Shown here: one piece after another, positions 9,906 through 20,160 of the stretch
How the letters are laid out: every line of letters begins with the position of its first letter
Numbering within the stretch: position 1 is the first letter of the stretch
From: Ophiostoma sp. CBS 140.51
Lineage: Eukaryota; Ascomycota; Sordariomycetes; Ophiostomatales; Ophiostomataceae
DNA length: 48,548 bases
NCBI GenBank assembly: GCA_029298735.1
Contig: JANSLP010000256.1
Span: 1 to 48,548 of the forward strand
Reading direction: 5' to 3'
Program-made: the position numbers and the translations under genes
The notes under the pieces: generated by a model
The model's input: only the letters and a program-made list of their open reading frames with translations
What the model was told of the DNA's origin: nothing
Databases searched by the model: none

Positions 9906-11079
9906 ATGTCTGCCGCTGCTGAGAAGACGGCCATCGTCGCCCCGGTCGCTGCACCGAAGACCGGCCTTGCTCTGTACTCGCGCTTCGCCCTGGCCGGCGC
10001 TGTCTGCTGTTCCGTCACCCACGGTGCCCTGACGCCCGTTGATGTGTAAGTTTGGACCGAAAGAACGAAGACGACGAGGTTGGGAAGTTTGAGTTGCTCC
10101 TATCGGACATCCCCCGCCTCGCCGTGACCGCCTTGTCTTTATCGCGACATGTCTCACTGTGTCCCGCGCTCTCTGTCCTTGTCACTAACCCATAACAGCG
10201 TCAAGACCCGTATCCAGCTCGAGCCCACTGTCTACAACAAGGGCATGATTGGCGGTTTCCGCCAGGTCATCCAGAACGAGGGCGCCGGCGCTCTGCTGAC
10301 TGGTATTGGCCCGACCTTTGCTGGTTACTTCCTGCAGGGTGCCTTCAAGTTCGGTGGTTACGAGTTCTTCAAGAAGAAGCACATTGACTACCTTGGTCTC
10401 GAGACTGCTTCCAAGTACCGCACCGCCGTCTACCTGGGCTCGTCTGCCCTTGCCGAGTTCTTTGCCGACATCGCCCTGTGCCCTCTTGAGGCCACCCGTA
10501 TCCGTCTCGTCTCCCAGCCTACCTACGCCAGCGGTCTGATCTCCGGTTTCTCTAAGATGCTGTCCACTGAGGGCATTGGCGCCTTCTACGCTGGTTTCGG
10601 TCCCATTCTGTTCAAGCAGGTCCCCTACACCATGTCCAAGTTCGTCGTCTTCGAGAAGGTCTCCGAGGCCATCTTCAACATGTACCCCAAGAACACCCTG
10701 TCCGACGGTGCCCAGACTGCTGTCAACCTGGGCTCTGGTCTGATTGCCGGTTTCGCCGCCGCCCTGGTCTCGCAGCCCGCCGACACTATGCTCTCCAAGA
10801 TCAACAAGACCCCCGGTGAGCCCGGCGAGGGCACCACCTCGCGTCTGATCAAGATTGGCAAGGAGCTGGGCCTCAAGGGCTCGTACACTGGTATCGGCGC
10901 CCGTCTGTTCATGGTTGGCACCCTGACCGCCTTCCAGTTCGCCATCTACGGTATGTTCCACTGTGCTCCTGATTGATATGAATATTGTATGTGTCGTTGT
11001 CTGAACACTCGCTAATGTCTTTGCAGGTGACCTGAAGAAGGCTCTCGGCGCCACCGGCGGTGTTGAGATCTCCAAGTAA
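9906..11079 (+). CDS. MIR1: Mitochondrial phosphate carrier
   Basis: A 314-residue inner-membrane carrier that imports phosphate with protons (or against hydroxide) to feed ATP synthase. There are three exons: 9906-10045, 10199-10950 and 11027-11079. Intron 1 (153 bp) has donor GTAAGT and branch CTAAC at 10185-10189. Intron 2 (76 bp) has donor GTATGT and branch CTAAT. Splicing intron 1 restores the first carrier signature PVDVVKTR (44-51). The second and third are PLEATRIR (142-149) and QPADTMLSK (239-247), so all three carrier repeats are present. The segment QLEPTVYNKGM and the GAFKFGGYE block are hallmarks of the phosphate-carrier subfamily and resemble yeast Mir1 more than generic carriers. 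Codons end mostly in C, as in highly expressed fungal genes. The start has context TCACAATG. The gene is convergent with the Pex22-like gene. Confidence 0.96.
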
Positions 11080-11773
11080 ACGGAGTCTCAGCATTGTTGA
11101 ACCTGTATATTGGGGAGGGGACGAGTAGTTGTAGAAGAAAAACGTGGATAGACACTGAGGGGACGATAGAGGTGGAAATCCAAAGAGGGTGGTAGTGGTG
11201 GAACGTTGCCGTTTTGCGTTTGTAAAAGTAGCCAAAGACCTTTTTTCCCTTTTTTTTTAGTACATCTACCTCGAGAAATAGACTTTCCGGTTTAATTTTG
11301 ATAAAAAGAGAAGGGTTCCCTTTAGACAGGGAAAAGGAAAAGAGCAAGGCTCCTTACACACGGCGGAAGAAAGAGAAAGCCCTTTCTGCAGGGCGGCGAG
11401 TCTCATGGTCTTAATTGTACAAAGCAGATTTACGATACACAAATACAGGATTATGATACTCCCATACAACCAGCGTACGCTACTGTCACATCTCTCAGAC
11501 TGAATGTTGCTGATTTCAACAAAAGTAGACAAAACTTGATATCTTCCGTCCGCAGATGGCCAGCCGTAAACTACATACACTATGTAAAGGGAAAAATCAT
11601 CAGGCGGTTCGTAAATAAAGGGCGAATGCAAGATTGCGTCCCAAAAAAAAGAGACGCAAGAAACAGAATGAAGGGGGTGAAGAGAAAAAGAAAAAAGTAA
11701 TAGAGCCCAGAAAGTAAACAAACATATATACCAAAATGCACAGCCAAGACTGTTTATTTCCTCCTCTTTACAC
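11080..11773. other. Convergent 3' region between MIR1 and the Pex22-like gene
   Basis: About 0.7 kb shared by the 3' ends of two convergent genes. It is A/T-rich in places, with homopolymer runs near 11,240 and 11,640. No gene is seen. Confidence 0.65.
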
Positions 11774-13150
11774 TTACTCCTTGTCCTGCACGCGCCGCAC
11801 CCAGTCATCGTTGACACGCATGCCGTCGACGACAATAACACCACGACCACGGCCAACACGGTCCTCCCGCTGCCACCACTTCTGTGCCGCAGCCGCAGCA
11901 TCGCCAGTCGGCTTCTCCGCCTCCGACTCGCTGTCAGCCAGGCCACCATGGCCGTCATCAGCGCCGACAACCACAATAATATCGTTGCGGAACCAGTTCT
12001 GGATCTGGTTGACAGTGGCACCGTTGTCGCCGGTCAGCGACTCCTGCAAGTAGACGACGTCGGGCTCGAGCAGGTGCAGGATGTGGGCGTGGCCGTTAGG
12101 CGAGGTGAAGGGGATAACCTCCGATTCCTTCTCGACGAGAGCAAGGGCCTGAGACTGGAGAGCGTTGAAAGCGACGTTAGCAGACGGGGTCTTGGCCTCC
12201 TGCTTGGGCGACTGGGCGGTCTCGGCGGCAATGTTGGAGAAGGAGGAGCTCAGGGAGTTGGGCTGCTGGAAGCTGGATGCGCCGGGGTCGAGCGAGCCGC
12301 CGTCCTTGAGGCCGGGCGCGTAGATGAGGACGAATATCCGTGTGCGCGAGAAGTCGGTCTGGCGGGGGATGTAGGACAGGATGGAGGCGTGCTCGTGGAA
12401 GCCGTCTTCGTCGACATCCAAAAGATGGTCGGCAGACACGACAATGGTGACCGTCTTGCGCTTGCGGCCGATGACGTCCTTACTAAAGGGCGCGACAGCC
12501 GACGGTGCAGCAGAAGCAACAGCCGCACTAGCCTGGGCCACAGTCGGCGCAGCCGGGCGCTCATGGCGCGCATCAGCCTCCTCGGACCAGGTCTCGTGGT
12601 CGGCATAGGCGTCCTTGTCGCCCTCACGGATCGACGCCAAAGCGCCGCCCACAGCCGCCGACGCTGCCGAGATCCCGGCCGTCACGGCCTTGCTCGCGTT
12701 GCCGACCCATTGCTGCGGGCTGCCCGTGCGGTTGATCACATCCGACATGCGCGCGCCCCAGCCGTTACCAGGTGCATTCGGGCCGCCAACGTAGGAACCG
12801 GACTGGTCGGCCAAGTTGATGGGACCACCAGCGGGTGGCTGCGGTGTCGAGGCACCATAGGGAGGGTTGTCGCCGTAGTCGGCGTTGTTGTAGTCGAGGT
12901 CAGAGTATGGCCGCTGCTGGTTGTTTGGGCGGCCTGGACCCGGGTAGTTGCTGTTGTTGGGGCCAGGACCGTTACCGCCGCTCATGAAGCCGCTGTGCTC
13001 GCCCTCGTCGTCCTCGTAGTCGTCGTCGCGGTTGCGCTGGCTCCAGGCCCAAGCGGCGACACCGGCCGTCGCAATGGTCAGCGTCAGGACCAGCGGCACC
13101 CAGTGGTTCATGACGCCACGGCGCCGCGAGTTGTCGTAGCGGTCGGACAT
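11774..13150 (-). CDS. N-terminally anchored Pex22-like protein
   Basis: A 458-residue single-exon protein. The open frame extends to 13216 but only from GTG, so the ATG at 13150 is used. A short basic N-terminus (SRRR at 8-11) precedes one hydrophobic segment (about 17-36, PLVLTLTIATAGVAAWAW). An acidic, Gly/Pro/Asn-rich linker (about 40-225) follows. The C-terminal domain (about 228-458) starts GRKRKTVTIVVSADHLLDV and includes FVLIYAP, PDVVYLQESL and NDIIVVVGADDG, alternating strands and helices. Short N-terminus, single anchor, linker and a soluble alpha/beta domain is the layout of fungal peroxin-22 proteins, which tether the ubiquitin-conjugating enzyme Pex4 to the peroxisome for receptor recycling. 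My recognition rests on this architecture and a general likeness to sequences annotated peroxin-22-like. A conserved fungal membrane protein of another function is possible. Confidence 0.55.
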   Translation of the reverse strand: MSDRYDNSRRRGVMNHWVPLVLTLTIATAGVAAWAWSQRNRDDDYEDDEGEHSGFMSGGNGPGPNNSNYPGPGRPNNQQRPYSDLDYNNADYGDNPPYGASTPQPPAGGPINLADQSGSYVGGPNAPGNGWGARMSDVINRTGSPQQWVGNASKAVTAGISAASAAVGGALASIREGDKDAYADHETWSEEADARHERPAAPTVAQASAAVASAAPSAVAPFSKDVIGRKRKTVTIVVSADHLLDVDEDGFHEHASILSYIPRQTDFSRTRIFVLIYAPGLKDGGSLDPGASSFQQPNSLSSSFSNIAAETAQSPKQEAKTPSANVAFNALQSQALALVEKESEVIPFTSPNGHAHILHLLEPDVVYLQESLTGDNGATVNQIQNWFRNDIIVVVGADDGHGGLADSESEAEKPTGDAAAAAQKWWQREDRVGRGRGVIVVDGMRVNDDWVRRVQDKE

Positions 13151-13871
13151 GATGGTGAGAGTGAAAAGGGGAGAAGAAAGAAGTTCGGATCGAGAGAAGA
13201 GGCTGCCGACTCTCACATGGCCCGGAGGCGGAGTGGGACGGAGAAGATGCGAGTCAAAACGGCAGCCGGGGACGGCTTCCGGGGCAGCTGGCTAAAGAGG
13301 GAGGATCCGCACGGCACAGGAATGCACGCGCGGTCGTCGAAAAAGAAAGTATTCTGGACGTCGTAGAAGCAAACAGTGCCCAGTATCGTCAAGAAGAGAC
13401 TGGAATGTGGAATGAGGAGATTCGCAAAATCGAGTGGTGAAGACGAGGGAGAGGCCCAACGCAAGGACTTAGTGGTGCGGAATGCAAGCAATTAGAGGGC
13501 TAGCGGTATTCTGCGGCATCACCAAAGTCGGGGCACTGTCGTCGTGTTATCCGGGTGGCTGGTAAATAATGCGATTTTTCTCGTTTTCAGATGCCCGTTG
13601 CTGTTGCGGATTGCTGGGCCGAGGAGGAGGCAAACAAAACAACACACTACTGAGGCCGCTGTGGAGGTAGTCTGTTTTCCCCCTGTTTTCCCCAGCCACA
13701 GCCTTTCCTTCCTGCCCAGTCAAGTTCAGGACTGTTGGCCCAGCTCCTTCCTCAGCTGCTCGTTGCGACAGTGTTGAGCTAGGACCGAGGCAAAAACGCA
13801 CGCTAATTGGTTGTCCGGGCAAAGGCTGGGCCCCCGCGCGCCGTCGTGGGTGGAAAACAAGGTCCCGCTTT

Positions 13872-13893
13872 TCACGTGATTAAATGCACGTGC
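13872..13893. promoter_or_regulatory. Twin CACGTG palindromes
   Basis: TCACGTGA (13872-13879) and GCACGTGC (13886-13893) are perfect 8-bp palindromes with centres 14 bp apart. CACGTG is the E-box core bound by fungal bHLH factors such as Cbf1 and Pho4 types. They lie 412-433 bp before the eIF2B gamma start and about 720 bp before the Pex22-like start. Which factor binds, if any, is not determinable here. Confidence 0.6.
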
Positions 13894-13996
13894 TGATAAA
13901 AGAGCCACTACTCTGATAAGCTTTTTTGTGTGCGATCTTTCCTAAATGGTTTTGGCGGGGCAGATCTCAGACGCTTGCAGAGGAAGGAGCTCTCAA

Positions 13997-14003
13997 TGAG
14001 TCA
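13997..14003. promoter_or_regulatory. Gcn4/CPC1-type site upstream of eIF2B gamma
   Basis: TGAGTCA about 300 bp upstream of the eIF2B gamma start. A single copy is compatible with chance, but the gene's role in general amino-acid control makes it worth recording. Confidence 0.3.
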
Positions 14004-14304
14004 AAGCCTGCATTTGGAGGGTGCATTCTGGTGATTCTGGTGCGCATCAGGACATTGAATCGCGAGATTGGTTGACGACAAAGGCCACCCCAAAGAGCCA
14101 GCGACTGCATTCATTGCGACTACCAATCGAAACGAGCATAATATCGCCAGAGCATTTGTTACTTTAGCATCTTTCGAGCGATTTCTTTTCAGCATCAACA
14201 TTATCCATCTTTATTTTTATCATCTCCAACATCCTTGTTCGATTTTATCACGACTTCTTCGACGACTTCTCTCGGCATCCCCTCGACCCCCATTTCCTTC
14301 CACG

Positions 14305-16683
14305 ATGCCGCACGCGGTTACAAAGGGCTCCGGCCTGCAGGCCCTCATCCTGTGCGGCCCTGGCTCGTCCTTTCCCACCTTCACGGCCAACCCCGACGAG
14401 AACCCCAAAGCTCTCTTGCCAATTGCGAACCGGCCGATGGTCTGGTACCCCCTCGACTTTTGCAACAGAGCAGGCATTACGGGTGAGTTTGAGAGGATTT
14501 CCTGACACGCTTCGACCTTTAGCTAACGCCGGGGTGCAGACATCACACTTATTTGCCCGCCATCGGCAAGCGAAGCGATCAAGGCCGCCCTCAGCACAAA
14601 CCCGTTTCTGACGAGCCTTCCTGCACCATCGGTCCTTGCGCCCAAGGATCTGGACCAGACGACCGGTACGGCGGCGATCCTGCGGCTTCCCGAAGTGCGT
14701 GAGCTGGTGACGACCGACTTCTTGGTTCTGCCGTGCGACTTGGTCTGCGAGCTCGGCGCTGAGAAGCTACTGCAGGCATGGATGGTCAAGGCAGCGTCCC
14801 TGGCCGATCTCTTGGAGGAGCAGGACCTTGGCCGGAATTTCCTGGCCGAGGGCGGTGTCAGTGTCAACACACAGAGCAAGCCCATTGGCAGCAGCAGCAG
14901 TGCGAACGGCAACGGCTTTGCGACGCACAGCGGCGGCCTGGGAGTCTGGTATGATACACGGACGGGTATCCCGACCGTCAAAAGCGAGGAGAAGGACTTT
15001 GTTGCCACGGTGCCGCTGGCCAAGACACCATCACATGCTGCAGGCACAGCAGCAGGAGCCGCAGGCACATCCGACTCCAAGACGGCACCCTCTGTCGTCC
15101 CTTACCTCGAGCGCGTCGTCACAGCCATGCCCACCGACTCGCTCAACGACTTGACTGAAGAGAAGAACGGCTACCCGACACGCCAGGGTCTGCTACGGCG
15201 GCACCGCGGCCTGCGCATGCGCACCACACACCGTGACGCCCACATTTACGTCTTCCCGCACTGGATCATGGACTTTGTGCAGGCCAACGAGCACATGGAC
15301 AGCATCGGCGAGGATGTTCTAGGCTGGTGGGCCAAGGCCGAGTGGCAGCACGGTCTGCCGGAGAAGCTGGGTGTTGGTAAAGCACTGCAGACGTACTGCG
15401 CACCCTCGGGCGGTGACAACAGCGACAGCAACAGCAGCAACGGCGGCGACGGCCACCACCAGCAGTCATCCTCTGCTTCGCCCAGCCGCAGCCGCGTGCA
15501 ATGGGCACGGAGCCTGACGTCGGGCGCCGGTCCTACGAGTGCGGCTGCTACGTTTGTCTCGTCGGCACCAGTCACAGCACCATTGACTGGTGCCGACGCT
15601 GCGGGCTCGACGGAAGAAACGGCTGCAACTGCCGCCGACGAGGACCAGCGCCAGCAAATGCCGCCCCTGCTGGCCTACGTGCACCCGTCGTCCGCCACGG
15701 CGCCGCTTATCCGCCGTGTCGACACCTCGCAGCTGCTGCTCACAGTCTCGCTGCAGCTCGCCAAGCTGCCGTCCGTCGAGGAGGTGGCCCTGGCATCGGG
15801 TGTTGCTGCAGACAGCGCCGCTGCCCTGGCCATTTCGTCGCCGTTTGCGCACACCAAGAAGGTAGCCTACCCGGAGGGCGTCAAGCCGCGGACGACCGTG
15901 ACCCGGCCAGACAGCTTGGTCGCCGACAACGTCACCGTTGAGGAGAAGGTCTCGATCAAGGAGTGTGTCATTGGTGCCAACTGCCAGATCCAGGAGGGCG
16001 CGAAGCTGCACCAGTGCCTGCTGATGGAGGGCGTCGTCGTGGGCAAGGGCGCCCGCCTCACACGCTGCATCCTGGGCAAGCGCAGCGAGATTGGTGCACA
16101 GTCGGTTCTGGTCGACTGCGAGGTCCAGGAGAACCTGCTGGTCGAGCCGAAGAGTGAGTTTCAACCCCGTCTACATTTGCTTTCCCCTACTTTCGCCTGT
16201 CAATTTTGTTTCTGCACACCCTCCTTGCCCTTACCTGCCTCTTTCTGCATTCTCCCTCTTGGCTATCGCCGTCCTGCCTCTTCATCATTTGTCTACATGC
16301 ACGCGCATGGCGGCATTTGGAGGTTGGAGATGATATTTGCCAAGGAGAAACCGAAAGCCGAAGCACTACAAGCAGTCTAAGGAGGTCAAGTCTAGAGCTA
16401 GACGTGCAGAATCTCGCGAACGGACTGGACTGCCTCCACTCGTCTTCGCGTTTTTGTCTTCGTTTCTGTCTCTTTTGCGGATTTTCGTCTCCATTTCTTC
16501 ATTCCTTGCATTTGACTCTTGACCATGGACAAATTCACTAACACACTATCTTTCTCCATCTCCACAGCCGAAGAAAAGGACAACAACTTTATGAGCTCCG
16601 AGGGCCTCGAGGCGACGGCAGAGGAAATGGACGAGGCCATGCAGGACGTCTCCGATGACGACGTGGCTGTCGGTGGCGTGTGA
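14305..16683 (+). CDS. GCD1: Translation initiation factor eIF2B, gamma subunit
   Basis: A 635-residue protein from three exons: 14305-14482, 14540-16153 and 16568-16683. It is part of the eIF2B complex that exchanges GDP for GTP on eIF2 and sets translation rate under starvation. The N-terminal nucleotidyltransferase-like domain has ALILCGPGSS in place of a canonical GxGTR loop, then NPKALLPIANRPMVWYPLDF; splicing intron 1 (57 bp) gives AGITDITLICPPSASEAI. TTDFLVLPCDLVCELG follows. The left-handed beta-helix (about 514-597) has IGANCQIQEGAKL and VVVGKGARLTRCILGKRSEI. Exon 3 gives the conserved FMSSEGLE and an acidic tail. Low-complexity inserts (Ser/Asn near 190, Ser/Asn/Gly/His at about 351-378) lengthen it beyond the roughly 440-580 residues usual for the subunit. 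Intron 2 is unusually long (414 bp; CTAAC at 16538-16542). The epsilon subunit is excluded because no C-terminal HEAT/W2 domain is present. Confidence 0.93.
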
Positions 16684-17027
16684 AGCGCATAGCACCTAGA
16701 CTCTCTAGCCTCTGTTTACTCTTTTTGTTTGTCCCGTTCGCACCCCGTTCGTCCCCGTTTGGCCCCGTTCGTCTCCGCCTGCCTGCGCCTTCTTGCACCT
16801 GCCTCCGCTTGTCCTGTCACTTTTTTCCTCATTCTCCCTTCCGGCCCTCGTTCCTCGTGGTGTAGCGCGGTCATATATCAACTTTGCCTTTTTTCTCTAG
16901 GCCGTCTCTAGACTCTCTCTAGGCCCCATCTTTAGGTCCGGGCCACGAACAGGCCTAGGATAAGGAAAAGGTGGGAAAACAATCAACAACAAGAACTTTG
17001 CAGCGGAGACGCCGACAGGCCATCACG
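16684..17027. other. eIF2B gamma 3' region
   Basis: C/T-rich 3' flank containing the 10-bp repeat at 16733-16772 and several CTAGGCC/TCTAGA-type words at 16,890-16,960. No gene is seen. Confidence 0.6.
16733..16772 (+). repeat. 10-bp tandem repeat, four units
   Basis: Four units of exactly 10 bp: CCCGTTCGCA, CCCCGTTCGT, CCCCGTTTGG and CCCCGTTCGT. They begin 50 bp past the eIF2B gamma stop, so they probably lie in its 3' UTR. Confidence 0.85.
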
Positions 17028-17394
17028 ATGAACCTCAAGTGAGTGGGCTTGCGAGGGGTGGCTTGCAAAGGGACTTCTATGCGAGCGCTTCTACGCGAGC
17101 AAAGGGATGTGGAATGGAAGAAAACGACAAGTGACAGCCTTCGTTTGTTCGCAGTGGCATGGCAACGACGATGCCTCTTCTGTCTTTCTCTGCCTCTATC
17201 GCTCTCGTGTCTGGGGTCCGCATCGGCGATGGGCCGACTCACACGCCCCTTCCCGCCCTCTCCTTACGATCCAATACTCGGAGCCATGGACATGTCAATA
17301 TGAGGCGGCGGGTGTGTCCGAAAATGCGGGACACGGCCTTGTGGACCACGATACTACGGCGTCGGACATTGAGGCTAGTGATACTTTGGTAGCG
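17028..17394 (+). CDS. Possible small spliced ORF, 82 codons
   Basis: ATG at 17028 opens an 11-nt exon that ends at a GTGAGT donor (17039). A TTGTTCGCAG acceptor ends at 17154. Joining them gives an 82-residue frame, with TAG at 17392-17394, that starts MNLNGMATTMPLLSFSASIA and has a short hydrophobic stretch at about 10-24, then an Arg-rich tail. The tiny first exon and good splice sites are gene-like. There is no recognised domain, the branch site is weak and codon use is ordinary. Chance is quite possible. Confidence 0.15.
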
Positions 17395-20160
17395 AGGTAC
17401 ATTGGCGTGGACACCAGACGTTATATTGCGCTGCTCCTCACGCCATTCAGTGAGAACAGTGTCACGGAAAATAGGGACGAGTAGCTGGATATCAGGGAAA
17501 ACGAGAGTCGTCGGAGAAGTCAAGAGGCATCGGAGACACGATGCTGCTTTACAGCATGGTTGGGCTTGTACCAAGAGCGTGGGCTGGTGGGACCGCCATT
17601 GCAGGATCGGATCATGAGAGTGAAGAGGACAAACCGGACAAGAGGAAAAATGGGGGAAAGAGGAAGGTGGGAAAAGCGATATGGAGTTTATTGGGGCAAT
17701 TTTTTTTCTTTATTTTAAAAAACGGATCTAAATGGTTACAGACACGATGAGTAAAAATCAAACGATAATTTTCAAACAACACTTGGTATGGACACGACAT
17801 ACTGCAGACTGAAGACTACAATACAGCATGCAGACTACTCAAGACGCATATGCAAGAGTCCCAATTGGAAGAATCCAAGTCCCGAGGGATTTGTTGATGT
17901 CCCCGTTTCGTGGACCGCAAAAGTCTGTAGCCAAAGTAGAAAAGCAGGGACAGGGATAACGGGATTCACAAAAGTGGCAGGACGGAAAAGAAGGCGTAGT
18001 GGACGAGGTCGACGAGGGGATAGACTCCACGGAGCCGGTCGAGTGGTTAAGGAGGAGGAGGAGGGAGGGGGTGTACACGAAGTGCGGGAAGGATGCAGGC
18101 ACCCGGTCGTGCACTGCATGGCACAGAGAGACTATCGTGTTGTGTATATCCAGCGTCTTGGGTAGGCCCTGTCCATGTCTTTGCGCTTGTTCTTGCACTT
18201 GCCCCTGCACTTTGTGCTTGTTCCTCGTCCTGATCCTGGCGAAAGACGTGAAAGCCGCTCTCTTCCGTCTTATGCGATCCTCTTCTTCGCATTAGCCTTG
18301 CATCTTTTGGGTGGCCTCTTTTGATTTTGATTTTTGCTGTTCGACAGTTTTTGGTGCCATTTTCCTTTACTCCTTTTTCCCTTTTCTCCTTTTTGCCCCC
18401 TTTGAATATCCTGTTTTCTCATCGTCGTCGATGCCCTGCGTCCAGCCAACTCGAATTCAGATAGTGCATATCGTTCTTCGGTATTTCCATCTTTACCTGC
18501 TTTCCTGCATGTCCTACTTTGCCCCTCTTATGCTATCTGTTATCACGCCATGGTCCCCTATTTTCTTCCTATGTCTCGTGTTCCTGTCCTGTCTTCATAT
18601 CCTTTCCGTCGCCCGTATGCAATGTATGTCTCTCGTTCTCGGCATGCCCATTTGGGTGCCGCAAGGGGAGCAGTGGATATGATTGGAGGGCAGCAAGGCA
18701 CAGAGGGACTCCGGAAAGACCCAGATGGGCCTCGAATGGGACCCCAGTCGTCTCGTACAGAGCTTTCTCGAAGTGCAAGTGGGCCATCCTGTAAAAGTGT
18801 GTGTCTCTGTGTTGCTTTACTGCCAGTTGGTGGTTGTTGGTTGCCATTGAAGACACAAAACTTGGTTGTCCAGGGCGTTCTGGACCTCGTTGGACCTCTC
18901 TAGACCGCCTTAGATGGACGGTCTAGGGTCTTGAAGGAGTCTTGCAGGGTCCATTGCCATTACGAGGGCGAGACAATCGAGGCACAAGAGACACATCGAG
19001 ACACATGAGAGAGAGAAAGGGTGTGTGGTCCATTCTTCAATATCCGGGAGATGTGTTCCTGTTCTTCGCCGTGCCTGCATGGCCGCGTGGCATCATGGTT
19101 GCATCCCTTTTCCTTTTCCCCTCTTCTCTTCTCACTATTCTCCTCTTTCGTCGCCGTGTATCAATGCATAAAGGCGGGCACTTGGCCACTAACGATATTG
19201 GCAAAGCCAGGGAGCGCAAGACAAATGGATGGAGAAGACAATAATTGTGATAGAAAAAGAGAAAAGGTGATAGAGAAGAGGGCAAAAGGAGCACTTGAGT
19301 ACTAATAGCGGCACTGGAGAATCATGAAGAGGGGCTAGTCGACCATGAAGAGGGGGTGGAAGGTGGAAGAGTAGAAGAAAGAGGCCGGGTGTGGTATGTC
19401 GAGAAGTGTGGACAAGTGTAAAAAAGTGTGGCTAGGTGACAACGGCGCCGTGCCGAGGCCTCGTGAGTTCCGGAGGTGGCGGAGGTGGATAGCAAGGGAG
19501 GATATTGCACTCAATACTCCACAAGATACTATACTGACAGGAAATGCGCGTAAACATCAGTCGTTGCAAAAGCGACAGCGGTAAGGATCACAGGCCACGA
19601 ACGGCAAGCAACGGCGCGTTGCAGACGGGTCTAAGCGAGACGGCTCCTCTTGTGAGCTATGTTTTTTCTTACTTCCTACTTTTTCCTCTTTACTTTTTGC
19701 TCACTTTTATTTTTACCGTGTCAAACTATTGGACCGGCTAACGCACGTCCATGCATGCCATGTGTTTTTTTCTGGTGCTCAAGGTGGTTGTGGTGGGACT
19801 GAGACCTGCAGCCGAGTGGACTGAGTGTGGCAAGCAATTACAAGTGATGGCAAGTGATGGATGGTAATGCCAATTTGACAGGATGGATGGCAATGAAAAC
19901 TATTGACAGTTAACAGTTATCCGTCGTAGTTGAGGAGGAGGAGATGAAAAAGCAAGGCATGGACATTTCGGCATGTTTGCCAGTCTGGGATATTCTCCGT
20001 TCTTCGAGGCCGTTTCGAGCAGTTTCGAGCACCAACGGACGCCACCTCGCCGTTACATACCGACGTCGTGCTGGATGTGGTTTATATTGGATTGCTGTGC
20101 TTCGCAGCGCTGAGTCGTGTCTGTTGGAAAGATGTCTTGGCCGACGGATTATTGCATTTC
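17395..20160. other. Gene desert, first part
   Basis: No recognisable gene. It contains a 10-bp stem hairpin at 18,898-18,928 (CTAGACCG pairing with CGGTCTAG), a direct repeat of CATGAAGAGGGG at 19323 and 19343, and CAAGTGATGG twice in tandem at 19841-19860. A tRNA-Ser/Leu-like D-arm string near 18,038-18,052 lacks the rest of a tRNA. Confidence 0.55.

Larger units (their letters stand above)
13151..14304. other. Divergent promoter region, Pex22-like gene and eIF2B gamma
   Basis: About 1.15 kb separating two divergent starts. It holds the twin E-box palindromes at 13872-13893, GATAA words near 13,895 and 13,914, and a TGAGTCA at 13997-14003. C/T-rich leader sequence occupies about 14,160-14,300. 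No gene is seen. Confidence 0.6.

Noticed and set aside
10185..11075. 296-codon frame antisense to MIR1
   Set aside because: It is the mirror of C-ending codons in MIR1; the real gene has carrier signatures and spliced continuity.
11948..13366. 472-codon frame antisense to the Pex22-like gene
   Set aside because: Val/Gly/Arg-rich mirror frame of a GC-rich gene; no domain and no leader.
16154..16567. C/D-box snoRNA inside eIF2B gamma intron 2 (a GATGATA near 16,330)
   Set aside because: No CTGA D-box or terminal stem at suitable distance.
18030..18055. tRNA-Ser/Leu A-box-like string (CGAGTGGTTAAGG)
   Set aside because: The following 60-100 bases are a GGA repeat and unrelated sequence; no B-box and no closing acceptor stem.
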